DNA of 64,000 nt, taken from positions 248,001 to 312,000 of the forward strand of contig NZ_JAASQO010000001.1 of the NCBI RefSeq assembly GCF_011762095.1, in the 5' to 3' direction. This stretch comes from Parvibaculum indicum (GTDB lineage Bacteria; Pseudomonadota; Alphaproteobacteria; Parvibaculales; Parvibaculaceae). Below the pieces are notes generated by a model. It did no database searches. It saw only the letters and a program-made list of their open reading frames with translations, and was not told where the DNA came from. Shown in pieces: positions 56,987 to 64,000 of this stretch. Every line of letters starts with the position of its first letter. Positions within the stretch are counted from its first letter, which is position 1. The position numbers were made by a program, and so were the translations under genes.

Positions 56987-59373
56987 CCGCGCGCAAAACG
57001 CCGCCGAGACCGAAGAAAAAGGCACCTGCCGGAAAGGCGAAGGATGACGGCGCCGGAGGTCTGCCCACCCGCGAGCAGATTCTGACCTTCATCTCCGAGA
57101 CCGAAGGCAATATCGGCAAGCGCGAAATCGCCCGCGCCTTCAACATCAAGGGTTCCGACCGCATTCCGCTGAAGCGGATGCTGCGCGAACTGGAAGCGGA
57201 AGGCCTGCTGGAGAAGGATGGCGGCAAAAAGCTGCGCCGACCGGGCGAATTGCCTTCCGTCACCCTGCTGGAAGTCACCCATGCCGACATGGATGGCGAC
57301 CTCATCGCCAAGCCGCTTAACTGGACCGGCGAAGAGCCCGCTCCCCTCATCGTCATCGTGCCGGAAAAAAGACGCGGCAAACGCTTTGCCGGGGAGGCCC
57401 CGACCGGCATAGGCGACCGCGTATTGGCGCGCATCGCACAGAATACGGACGAGCCCGAGACCTATCCCTACGAAGCGCGCGTCATCAAGCGCGTCGGCAA
57501 GGGCGCGGAGCGTGTGCTGGGCGTCTTCAAACCGGAAGCGCGCGGCGGGCGCATCCTGCCCGTGGACAAGAAGGCCCGGCACGAATTCGAAGTCGGGAAA
57601 AGCGATGCCGGCAAGGCCGGAGACGGCGATCTCGTCATGGGCGAGACCATTCCCGGCAAACAGCATGGCCGACCCCGCGCCCGCGTGATCGAGGTGCTCG
57701 GCAATCGCGACGACCCGCGCGTCGTCAGCCTCATCGCCATCCATGCGCATGGCATTCCCGACGCCTTTCCCGAAGAAGTGGTGAAATCCGCCGCCCGCAT
57801 GCGTCATCGCGGCCTCAAGGGCCGGGAGGATTTGCGCGACATTCCCCTCGTCACCATCGATCCCGCGGATGCGCGCGACCATGACGACGCCGTCTGGGCG
57901 ATGGCCGACGACAATCCGAAAAACGAGGGCGGCCATATCGTCATCGTCGCCATCGCCGATGTGGCCGCCTATGTGCGCCCCGGCGAGCCGATGGACGAGG
58001 AAGCGAAGAAACGCGGCAACTCGACCTATTTCCCCGATCGCGTCGTCCCGATGCTGCCGGAGCGCATTTCGAACGATCTCTGCTCGCTGCGGGAGAAGGA
58101 AGACCGCGCCTGCATCGCCGTGCGCATGGTTTTCGACCGGCACGGCACCAAGGTCGGCCATGAATTCATTCGCGGTTTGATGAAATCGGCGGCAAGCCTC
58201 ACCTACCGCCAGATGCAGGAAGCGATCGACGGCAAGACGGACGACAAGACGGGCCCGTTGCTCGACACCGTCTTGCAGCCGCTCTGGAACGCCTATCAAA
58301 CCATGCTGAAGGGGCGCGAACAGCGCGGGCCGCTGGAACTCGACCTGCCCGAATACCGGATCGGCTTCGATGACGACGGAAAAGTCGTGCAGGTGAAGGA
58401 ATACGAACGCTTCGAGAGCATGCGCCTGATCGAGGAATGCATGATCCAGGCGAATGTCTGCGCCGCGGAATCGGTGGAAGAAAAGCGCAAGCGCGTCATC
58501 TACCGCGTACACGACGGCCCGAGCCGCGAACGCATCATGGCACTGGCGGAGTTTCTCGACACGCTCGACATCAGCTTCTCCAAGGGCGAGGTCGTGCGCC
58601 CGCAGAATTTCAATCGTATCCTGAAGCAGGTCCACGACACCGAGCATGACCGCATGGTGAGCGAGGTGATCCTCCGCTCACAGGCCCAGGCCATCTATTC
58701 GCCGGACAATATCGGGCATTTCGGTCTCAATCTGCGCCGCTACGCGCATTTCACCTCACCCATCCGCCGCTATGCGGACCTGACCGTTCACCGCGCGCTC
58801 ATTGCCTCGCTGAACCTGACGCCGGATGTGAAGAAAGACGGCCAGCCGGAAGAGGAAGAGCGCGCACTCGAAGAGATCGCAACCCATATCTCCATGACCG
58901 AGCGCCGCTCCATGATGGCGGAGCGCGACAGCAAGGACCGTTTCATCGCGCAATATCTCGAAGCGCGGATCGGCGCGGAATTCAAGGGACATATTTCGGG
59001 CGTGACGCGCTTCGGCCTCTTCGTGAAGCTCGACGACAACGGCGCGGACGGCATCGTGCCCATCGCCACGCTCGGCGCGGAATATTTCCATCACGACGAA
59101 GTCGGCCATGCGCTGGTGGGCGAACGCAGCCGCACCACCTACCGTCTGGGCGAAGCCGTGCGCGTGAAACTTGCCGAAGCGGCCCCCATCACCGGGGGTA
59201 TGCGCTTCGAACTGCTCGACGGAGGCAGCGCCGGCGGTTCCGCCGGGCGCCGCCGCAACGCCTCCGGTCGCGGGCGACCTGGCACCGCGCGGCGCCGGGG
59301 CCCGCCGAAATCCGCATCGAAGTCGAAAGGCAAGCGCAAATCGGGCGGCACAGGAAAAGGACGCCGTCATTGA
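56983..59373 (+). CDS. rnr: Ribonuclease R
   Basis: Processive 3'-5' exoribonuclease (796 aa) able to degrade structured RNA. A Lys-rich N-terminus is followed by a winged helix (TREQILTFISETEGNIGKREIARAF), cold-shock domains, the RNB catalytic domain with DARDHDDAVWAM (about 296-307, metal Asp residues) and RYADLTVHRAL, and an S1 domain (FKGHISGVTRFGLFVKLDDNG). It ends in a basic Arg/Lys tail. The start is GTG overlapping the topA stop; topA-rnr is conserved. Confidence 0.94.
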   Translation: MTARKTPPRPKKKAPAGKAKDDGAGGLPTREQILTFISETEGNIGKREIARAFNIKGSDRIPLKRMLRELEAEGLLEKDGGKKLRRPGELPSVTLLEVTHADMDGDLIAKPLNWTGEEPAPLIVIVPEKRRGKRFAGEAPTGIGDRVLARIAQNTDEPETYPYEARVIKRVGKGAERVLGVFKPEARGGRILPVDKKARHEFEVGKSDAGKAGDGDLVMGETIPGKQHGRPRARVIEVLGNRDDPRVVSLIAIHAHGIPDAFPEEVVKSAARMRHRGLKGREDLRDIPLVTIDPADARDHDDAVWAMADDNPKNEGGHIVIVAIADVAAYVRPGEPMDEEAKKRGNSTYFPDRVVPMLPERISNDLCSLREKEDRACIAVRMVFDRHGTKVGHEFIRGLMKSAASLTYRQMQEAIDGKTDDKTGPLLDTVLQPLWNAYQTMLKGREQRGPLELDLPEYRIGFDDDGKVVQVKEYERFESMRLIEECMIQANVCAAESVEEKRKRVIYRVHDGPSRERIMALAEFLDTLDISFSKGEVVRPQNFNRILKQVHDTEHDRMVSEVILRSQAQAIYSPDNIGHFGLNLRRYAHFTSPIRRYADLTVHRALIASLNLTPDVKKDGQPEEEERALEEIATHISMTERRSMMAERDSKDRFIAQYLEARIGAEFKGHISGVTRFGLFVKLDDNGADGIVPIATLGAEYFHHDEVGHALVGERSRTTYRLGEAVRVKLAEAAPITGGMRFELLDGGSAGGSAGRRRNASGRGRPGTARRRGPPKSASKSKGKRKSGGTGKGRRH

Positions 59374-59478
59374 GTGAAATCAAGCGCGGCAACCTGCCAC
59401 ATTCCGCCCGGCCGCTTTACCTACCATTTTAGTCGGACTTGAGTCTCCGAAGTCGTGGGGTTTATCCGCGTGAACGAA

Positions 59479-59922
59479 ATGAGTGCCTCCTTGGACATGT
59501 CCCGGCCTGAAATCTACGAGCAAAGCGAAACCGCGCCGCGGCCTGCCAAACAGGCGATCCTGCGCGGGCTGACCATGCGCTGTCCGGCCTGCGGCAAGGG
59601 CCGTATGTTCTACAAGTTCCTTAAAGTGTCCGATCACTGCCCGGATTGCGGCGAGGCGCTGCACTACCACCAGGCGGACGACGCCCCGCCCTATTTCACG
59701 ATCATGATCGTCGGGCATGTCATCGTGCCGATGATGCTCTGGCTGGAACTCGAATATCTGCCGCCTGTCTGGGTGCATATGGCGCTTTGGCCGGCCCTTA
59801 CCCTGCTTCTGTCGCTATGGCTGCTACCACGCCTGAAAGGCGGCATTGTGGGCTGGCAATGGGCCGCCCGCATGCACGGTTTCGGCAATCCAGACGTGGA
59901 ACGGGGCACCACCCCGAACTGA
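59479..59922 (+). CDS. DUF983 family protein
   Basis: A 147-aa membrane protein. Two CxxC pairs, CPACGKGRMF and CPDCGEAL, form a zinc-ribbon-like N-terminal part. Two hydrophobic segments follow (about 70-92 and 98-117), and the family motif HQADDAPPYFTIMIVGH lies between. Function unknown. Earlier GTG codons at 59455 or 59470 are possible starts. Located between rnr and the NUDIX pair as in many alphaproteobacteria. Confidence 0.85.
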   Translation: MSASLDMSRPEIYEQSETAPRPAKQAILRGLTMRCPACGKGRMFYKFLKVSDHCPDCGEALHYHQADDAPPYFTIMIVGHVIVPMMLWLELEYLPPVWVHMALWPALTLLLSLWLLPRLKGGIVGWQWAARMHGFGNPDVERGTTPN

Positions 59923-60009
59923 GCCTCGCGGGACAGCCGACTGGACAGTCCATTGGCGCCGGGCCATCCTCTGCCCAAAGCAATTCAGAAACGTCAGGGA
60001 GGATGGCGC

Positions 60010-60774
60010 ATGACAGAGAGCGCCCGGGGCACTTTTGATCCCAAACAATCGCGCGGTCAGGAATATCGCGACGGCGCCACCCGCGCGGTGCGCCCGCGCG
60101 ATGCCGCGACCCTCATCATCGTCAACAACGATACGAGCCGGCCCAAGGTTCTGATGGGACAACGGCATGCGAACCATAAGTTTATGCCGAACAAATTCGT
60201 CTTTCCCGGCGGCCGCGTGGACCGCGCCGACAGCCGCGTGCGCGCAGCCGAAGACTTGCGCCCCGTCGTCACGCGGCGCCTGATGACCCGCATGCGCGGT
60301 ACGCCCAGCGAAAACCGTGCCCGCGCACTCGCCATGGCCGCCATCCGCGAAACCTTCGAGGAGACCGGTCTCGTTCTCGGCAAGCCCGTGCGCGATGCCA
60401 TGTCGAGCAAGCATGAAGACTGGGCGGCCTATTTCGCGCAAGGCGTGGCGCCCGCGCTCGGACGGCTCGACTTCGTTGCCCGCGCCATCACCCCACCCTA
60501 TCGCACGCGCCGTTTCGACACGCGCTTCTTTATCGCGGACGCCGAACATATTCAGGGCGACCCGCTCGCCGTGGCCGGGTCGGGCGAATTACAGGGCCTG
60601 CACTGGCTGACGCTCGCCGATGCGCGCGATCTCGACCTGCCCAACATCACCCGCGTGGTGCTGGACGAGATCGAGGAACGCCTGACGCAGAACAGAGCCG
60701 CCCAGGCGCGCAGGCCCGTCCCCTTCATTCACTTCCGCAACGGCTCGGCCATCCGCGACGAAATCAAGGACTGA
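60010..60774 (+). CDS. NUDIX hydrolase (first of a tandem pair)
   Basis: A 254-aa NUDIX-fold pyrophosphohydrolase. FVFPGGRVD and AMAAIRETFEETGL are the two halves of the Nudix box, but about 40 residues are inserted between them. Such a split box occurs in NUDT19-type CoA diphosphatases, so CoA or acyl-CoA is a possible substrate (inference). AGGGAGG precedes the ATG. The next gene is a clear paralogue 5 nt downstream. Confidence 0.85.
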   Translation: MTESARGTFDPKQSRGQEYRDGATRAVRPRDAATLIIVNNDTSRPKVLMGQRHANHKFMPNKFVFPGGRVDRADSRVRAAEDLRPVVTRRLMTRMRGTPSENRARALAMAAIRETFEETGLVLGKPVRDAMSSKHEDWAAYFAQGVAPALGRLDFVARAITPPYRTRRFDTRFFIADAEHIQGDPLAVAGSGELQGLHWLTLADARDLDLPNITRVVLDEIEERLTQNRAAQARRPVPFIHFRNGSAIRDEIKD

Positions 60775-60779
60775 GCCTC

Positions 60780-61460
60780 TTGCAGCCTGCCGCCCCCAAA
60801 ACCCGCGCGGTGCGCCCGCGCGACGCCGCCAGCCTCGTCCTGATCGACCGCTCGGGCGAGGAACCGCGTATCCTGATGGGCCGCCGCCATTCGAAAATGT
60901 CCTTCGTACCCGACGCTTTCGTCTTTCCCGGCGGCAAGCTCGACGCCACGGACGAAAAGGCGAAACCGGCAACCGCGTTCGATAGCGAAATGAAAGCGCA
61001 GATTGCGCAAACCCCGGCGCTGGGACGGCGGGCGGCGGCGCTCGCCATGGCCGCCATTCGCGAGACCATGGAGGAAACGGGCCTCATGATCGCCGCACCG
61101 GGCGATGTCGGCGAGGCGTCGGGCAAAGCCTGGTCTCCTTTCCGCGAACAGGGGCTCGCCCCGCATCTGGCGCCGCTGCGCTTTGTCGCCCGCGCCATCA
61201 CGCCCACCGAAAGCCCGATCCGCTTTCACGCCCGCTTCTATGCCGCGCCCGCCGAAATCGCCGCGGGCGAACTACGCGGCAGCGGCGAACTGGAAGACCT
61301 CGACTGGTATCCCCTGTCGGAAGCGCTGAAGCTGCCGGTGATCGATGTCACCGAATTCGTACTTCATGAGGTTAGAACCGGCATACCCGAGCAGGCATCG
61401 GGCGACAGGCCGGTCCCGCTCTTCGCCTACAGAAACGGGCGGCCGCTTTTGCGGAAGTAG
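60780..61460 (+). CDS. NUDIX hydrolase (second of a tandem pair)
   Basis: A 226-aa protein paralogous to the upstream gene. RAVRPRDAA, FVFPGGKLD and AMAAIRETMEETGL are shared, with the same insertion inside the box (slightly shorter). The start is a TTG, 5 nt after the first gene's stop; no nearby ATG keeps the shared N-terminus. Both genes end with a related PVPxxxxRNGxxxR-type tail, which supports a tandem duplication. Substrate unknown. Confidence 0.82.
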   Translation: MQPAAPKTRAVRPRDAASLVLIDRSGEEPRILMGRRHSKMSFVPDAFVFPGGKLDATDEKAKPATAFDSEMKAQIAQTPALGRRAAALAMAAIRETMEETGLMIAAPGDVGEASGKAWSPFREQGLAPHLAPLRFVARAITPTESPIRFHARFYAAPAEIAAGELRGSGELEDLDWYPLSEALKLPVIDVTEFVLHEVRTGIPEQASGDRPVPLFAYRNGRPLLRK

Positions 61461-61461
61461 A

Positions 61462-62721
61462 ATGGACGACACGCAACAGACGCTGACCATGGAAGTCCCG
61501 CCCGGGATGCGGCAGGGCGAACTGACGCCCCGTCAGCGCCGAAACAGCCTCATCGCCGTCATCGCCTGTATTTCGGTCGTGGGCATGGGGCTTGGCGTCT
61601 CGATCCCCCTTCTCGCGCTGATGATGGAGCGTGAGGGGCTTTCCGGCACGCTGATCGGCGCCAACACGGCCATGCCCGCCCTCGCGACGCTCGCCTTCAC
61701 GCCCTTCATACCGGCCATTCTGCAGCGCGTCCCGATCATCCCCTTCCTGCTGGGATGTATCCTCATCTGCGGCCTGGCCATGCCGAGTTACTATCTCTTT
61801 CCGAATGTCTGGCTCTGGTTCGCCATCCGCTTCGTGAACGGCATCGGCCTCACCGGCCTTTTCGTGGTGAGCGAATTCTGGGTCAACTCGCTGGCCGACG
61901 AAAAAGCGCGCGGCCGCATGATCGGCATTTACGGCACGGTACTCTCCGCGGGCTTCGCCTCCGGCCCCATCCTGCTGGCGCTTGTGGGCACGCAAGGCGC
62001 AACCCCCTTCGTCACCATATCGCTCGTCATTCTCGCCGCCGGCATCCCGTTGGTCTTTTTCGGCCGCGGCCTCGCCCCCCGCCTGACGGAACGGCCGAGC
62101 CGGGGCCTTTTGAGCTTCGTGCTGGTGGCGCCCGCCGCCACGCTGGCCGGCCTCGTCTATGGCGCGACCGAGACGGATGTTTTCAACCTTCTTCCCGTTT
62201 ATGCCGTGCGCATCGGCATGACGGAACAGTCGGCGGCCTTCGTCCTGTCGATCTTCGCGGCCGGCAATATCCTCTTCCAGATCCCCATCGGCTATTGGGC
62301 CGACCGCACAGACCGGCGGCTCGTCCTTATGGTCTGCGCCGCCGTAGGCATGATCGGCGCTCTGGCCATTCCGGCCGTTTCCGGCTCGATCTGGACCTTC
62401 GCACCGACGCTTTTCGTCTTTGGCGGCGTGGTGGTGGGCCTCTACACGGTGGGCCTCACCCTGCTGGGCGAGCGATTCCGGGGCGCGGACCTGGCCAGCG
62501 CCAATGGCGCCTTCGTCATCATGTATTCGGTGGGCGCGCTCGCCGGGCCACCCGTTTCGGGTTATGCGATGGAGCTTTGGGACCCGCATGGCCTCGTCAT
62601 CGCCATAGGGGGGATTTGCGGGCTTTATCTGCTGGTGGCGGGCTGGCGCTACTTCACCGGCCCGAAAGGCCCCGCCAACACCGGTTTTCCCGGCGAAACG
62701 CCCGGAAAATCGGGCTCTTGA
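61462..62721 (+). CDS. MFS transporter
   Basis: Major-facilitator permease (419 aa) with twelve hydrophobic segments. A 2-3 loop carries FTPFIPAILQR, the 4-5 region has RFVNGIGLTGLFVVSEFW, and GYWADRTDRRLVL is the A-like motif of the second half. The family closest by eye is the YfcJ/YcaD-type group (one-half conserved GAxxG, E in SEFW). Cargo unknown. It starts 1 nt after the second NUDIX gene. Confidence 0.85.
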   Translation: MDDTQQTLTMEVPPGMRQGELTPRQRRNSLIAVIACISVVGMGLGVSIPLLALMMEREGLSGTLIGANTAMPALATLAFTPFIPAILQRVPIIPFLLGCILICGLAMPSYYLFPNVWLWFAIRFVNGIGLTGLFVVSEFWVNSLADEKARGRMIGIYGTVLSAGFASGPILLALVGTQGATPFVTISLVILAAGIPLVFFGRGLAPRLTERPSRGLLSFVLVAPAATLAGLVYGATETDVFNLLPVYAVRIGMTEQSAAFVLSIFAAGNILFQIPIGYWADRTDRRLVLMVCAAVGMIGALAIPAVSGSIWTFAPTLFVFGGVVVGLYTVGLTLLGERFRGADLASANGAFVIMYSVGALAGPPVSGYAMELWDPHGLVIAIGGICGLYLLVAGWRYFTGPKGPANTGFPGETPGKSGS

Positions 62722-62745
62722 CTTCGCAGGGCGCACGAGTAGTCT
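62718..62745 (+). promoter_or_regulatory. Candidate promoter of rpmG
   Basis: TTGACT (62718-62723), a 16-nt spacer and TAGTCT (62740-62745) lie 85 nt upstream of rpmG, overlapping the end of the MFS gene. Confidence 0.45.
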
Positions 62746-62829
62746 CCCGCCAACACGCACATCCTCAGATTGCGAGACGACCATCCGCGAGGGTCCCTAA
62801 ACCCCGCGCAACCACAGGGATTTCGCGCC

Positions 62830-62997
62830 ATGGCGAAGCCGACCACGATCAAGATCAAGCTCGAGAGCACGGCGGATACGGGCTACTTCTACGTTGCCAA
62901 GAAGAACAGCCGCACGATGACCGAGAAGATGACGGTCCGCAAATACGACCCCATCGCTCGCAAGCATGTCGAGTTCAAAGAGACGAAAATCAAATAA
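62830..62997 (+). CDS. rpmG: 50S ribosomal protein L33
   Basis: Small (55 aa) ribosomal protein of the large subunit. The sequence [20 protein letters not shown] and [18 protein letters not shown] is canonical. It contains no Cys, so it is the zinc-free (C-minus) form. The pleD-rpmG neighbourhood is conserved in alphaproteobacteria. Confidence 0.96.
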   Translation: MAKPTTIKIKLESTADTGYFYVAKKNSRTMTEKMTVRKYDPIARKHVEFKETKIK

Positions 62998-63001
62998 GAT
63001 C

Positions 63002-63026
63002 AGAGCAGGCCACGGCCTGCTCTTTT
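63002..63026 (+). terminator. Rho-independent terminator after rpmG
   Basis: A near-perfect stem AGAGCAGGCC/GGCCTGCTCT with a tiny CA/AC loop is followed by TTTTC. It lies 4 nt after the rpmG stop. Confidence 0.85.
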
Positions 63027-63082
63027 CATATCCGCCCTCTTTCACGGTTTCCGAACCGACGAAAAATCGGCGCAGACACGAC

Positions 63083-63109
63083 AAAGGCCGGTCCCAGGGA
63101 CCGGCCTTT
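63083..63109. terminator. Bidirectional terminator
   Basis: A perfect 12-bp stem AAAGGCCGGTCC/GGACCGGCCTTT with a 3-nt loop ends in A or T runs on both sides. A minus-strand transcript from the region 63110-63340 would stop here. Confidence 0.8.
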
Positions 63110-63338
63110 CGTCATTCCGCCTCTCAATGCCTCTTCGCCACCTCCACCGGGGGGGGTGGCCGGCCGGGAAATTATGCGGGTATCAGAGGAGGCCACTCCA
63201 CTACCACGCCCCGACCGGCCGTGCCCCGCGGACCCAGGAGATGCGGCGGACCTGAGCACCCCACGGGGACACGTTTCGTTGCCGTTCGTCTATCCGCCTC
63301 ACCCCCCAGCAAGGGCGGGAGACTGTGCGGCAACGAGA
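63110..63338 (-). ncRNA. Candidate small RNA between rpmG and the pleD-like gene
   Basis: This 230-nt region has no credible protein. On the minus strand it is preceded by TTGCAA (63373-63368), a 17-nt spacer and CTAAAC (63350-63345), and it ends at the 12-bp terminator at 63083-63109. Its 5' part folds as an 8-bp stem CGTTGCCG/CGGCAACG (63335-63328 with 63284-63277) enclosing an inner CCGCC/GGCGG stem. The middle has further complementary G/C blocks. No known RNA family was recognised; it could also be a long leader or spacer. Confidence 0.35.
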
Positions 63339-63445
63339 TTCCGCGTTTAGAAAAAAATTACCATGTCTTGCAACAGGGATAAAGTGACACGATAAAGTCA
63401 AAGCCCAGAGGCTTGAAACATATTAAAAAATTAAGGTTAACAAAC

Positions 63446-63479
63446 GGCCGCCCCACTTCATCCAATGCCTGAAGCGGCC
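63446..63479 (-). terminator. Likely terminator of the pleD-like gene
   Basis: On the minus strand GGCCGC...GCGGCC, with inner CTTCA/TGAAG pairing, is followed by GTTTGTTAACC and a later T-run. It lies about 48 nt after the GGDEF gene's stop. Confidence 0.45.
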
Positions 63480-63526
63480 AGATCTAAATGTCCATTTTCG
63501 GGACGAATCCGCGGAAAAATGCCTGC

Positions 63527-64000
63527 TCAGGCCGCCTGGGCGACAACCTTGTTGCGACCGCTGCGCTTGGCTTCGTAGAGGCAGTCATCGGCCCGGGACA
63601 GCAGGTCCGACGGGCTGTCACCGCCTCCGATCGTGGTCGAAAGACCGATCGATACCGTCACATCGAGCACGGTTGCGTCATCGTCGAGAGCGAAAGGCCG
63701 CGACGCGATGCAGACCCTCAGCCGCTCCGCCACCACTTTGGCGAAATCCGCATCCGTATCGGGCATCACGACAACGAATTCCTCGCCGCCCAGCCGGCAG
63801 CACAGATCCACGCCACGGACATTGTGAGCGATCCGCTGGGCGAACTCCCGCAGCACGGCGTCGCCCGCCGGATGCCCATAGGTGTCGTTGACCGCCTTGA
63901 AGTGATCGATGTCGAAGATCAGCAGGGAAACCTGCTTGCCGGTATGCGCGGCGTCACCGACGAGCGATTCCAGATGGCCTTCCATATATCGCCGATTGTG
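63527..64000 (-). CDS. pleD: Diguanylate cyclase, PleD-like response regulator (C-terminal part)
   Basis: The GGDEF domain makes cyclic di-GMP. The gene runs off the window end and only about 158 residues are visible: HNRRYMEGHL at the edge, DIDHFKAVNDTYGHPAGD, and the active-site loop RLGGEEFVVVMP with GGEEF. The C-terminal SIGLSTTIGG and RADDCLYEAKRSGRNKVV are canonical. The NRRYM start and position beside rpmG match alphaproteobacterial PleD, in which two receiver domains precede GGDEF; those are not visible here, so that part is inferred. Confidence 0.82.
   Translation of the reverse strand, partial: HNRRYMEGHLESLVGDAAHTGKQVSLLIFDIDHFKAVNDTYGHPAGDAVLREFAQRIAHNVRGVDLCCRLGGEEFVVVMPDTDADFAKVVAERLRVCIASRPFALDDDATVLDVTVSIGLSTTIGGGDSPSDLLSRADDCLYEAKRSGRNKVVAQAA

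Noticed and set aside
54923-58647. Long minus-strand open frames opposite topA and rnr (700 and 641 codons)
   Set aside because: No recognisable motifs, no ribosome-binding sites, and full overlap with well-identified genes; explained by codon bias.
62966-63382. Open frames spanning the rpmG-pleD gap
   Set aside because: They cross two strong terminators, lack ribosome-binding sites and give Pro/Arg/Gly-rich nonsense sequence.

Overview
The window is GC-rich chromosomal DNA with dense, mostly short-gapped genes, and it reads as core genome of an alphaproteobacterium. The evidence is the gene order (folK-rpoZ-rsh-pyrE-pdxJ-acpS-lepB-rnc-era-recO, and pyrB-pyrC-plsY-dprA-topA-rnr-DUF983-NUDIX-MFS-rpmG-pleD), an alphaproteobacterial-type ParC, a Bpt N-end-rule transferase, an acyl-CoA/3-hydroxybutyrate metabolic flavour and a PleD-like diguanylate cyclase. 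The genus cannot be fixed from sequence alone; something near Parvibaculales/Rhizobiales is a guess.

Layout. 1-6.6 kb: the 3' part of an SLC13/TrkA-C permease, bpt, a P-loop kinase, a complete TRAP transporter (DctP, DctQ, DctM) and a small membrane protein. 6.7-23.5 kb, mostly minus strand: an outer-membrane beta-barrel, parC, a GIY-YIG protein, recO-era-rnc-lepB, acpS-pdxJ-pyrE-rsh, rpoZ, folK, then (plus) a NYN-domain protein and a family-5 uracil-DNA glycosylase, then (minus) a molybdopterin oxidoreductase, an EamA permease, smpB and dapA. 23.8-38 kb is more accessory: a Slt-type transglycosylase, an alpha/beta hydrolase, an orphan methyltransferase behind a Trp-rich leader, a two-gene glycine-betaine synthesis operon, an MBL hydrolase, a patatin/3-hydroxybutyrate dehydrogenase pair, a beta-carbonic anhydrase, a second SLC13 permease, an HPP-CBS protein, tRNA-Ser(GCU) and tesB. 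38-49.5 kb: two YfcG-like glutathione transferases, acylphosphatase, a histone-H1-like Lys/Ala protein, gatCAB, ruvX, an AEC permease and an AidB-like acyl-CoA dehydrogenase. 49.6-64 kb: pyrB, a pseudo-dihydroorotase, plsY, dprA, topA, rnr, DUF983, two tandem NUDIX hydrolases, an MFS permease, rpmG and the 3' end of a PleD-like gene.

The most notable item is a regulatory region at 27.66-27.83 kb. It holds a 14-codon reading frame with tandem Trp codons, followed by segments that can fold as a classic 1:2 / 2:3 / 3:4 attenuator ending in a strong T-tailed terminator. The gene behind it is an uncharacterised methyltransferase, not trpE. It sits directly downstream of two overlapping genes for glycine -> sarcosine -> dimethylglycine -> betaine methylation. 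Two further intergenic regions (29.58-29.76 and 63.08-63.34 kb) look like structured RNAs.

A dispersed palindromic repeat (outer arm CGTCATTGCGAGCG) occurs six times between genes. Two copies bracket the small GIY-YIG gene. No insertion sequence, prophage, CRISPR array or rRNA gene was seen.
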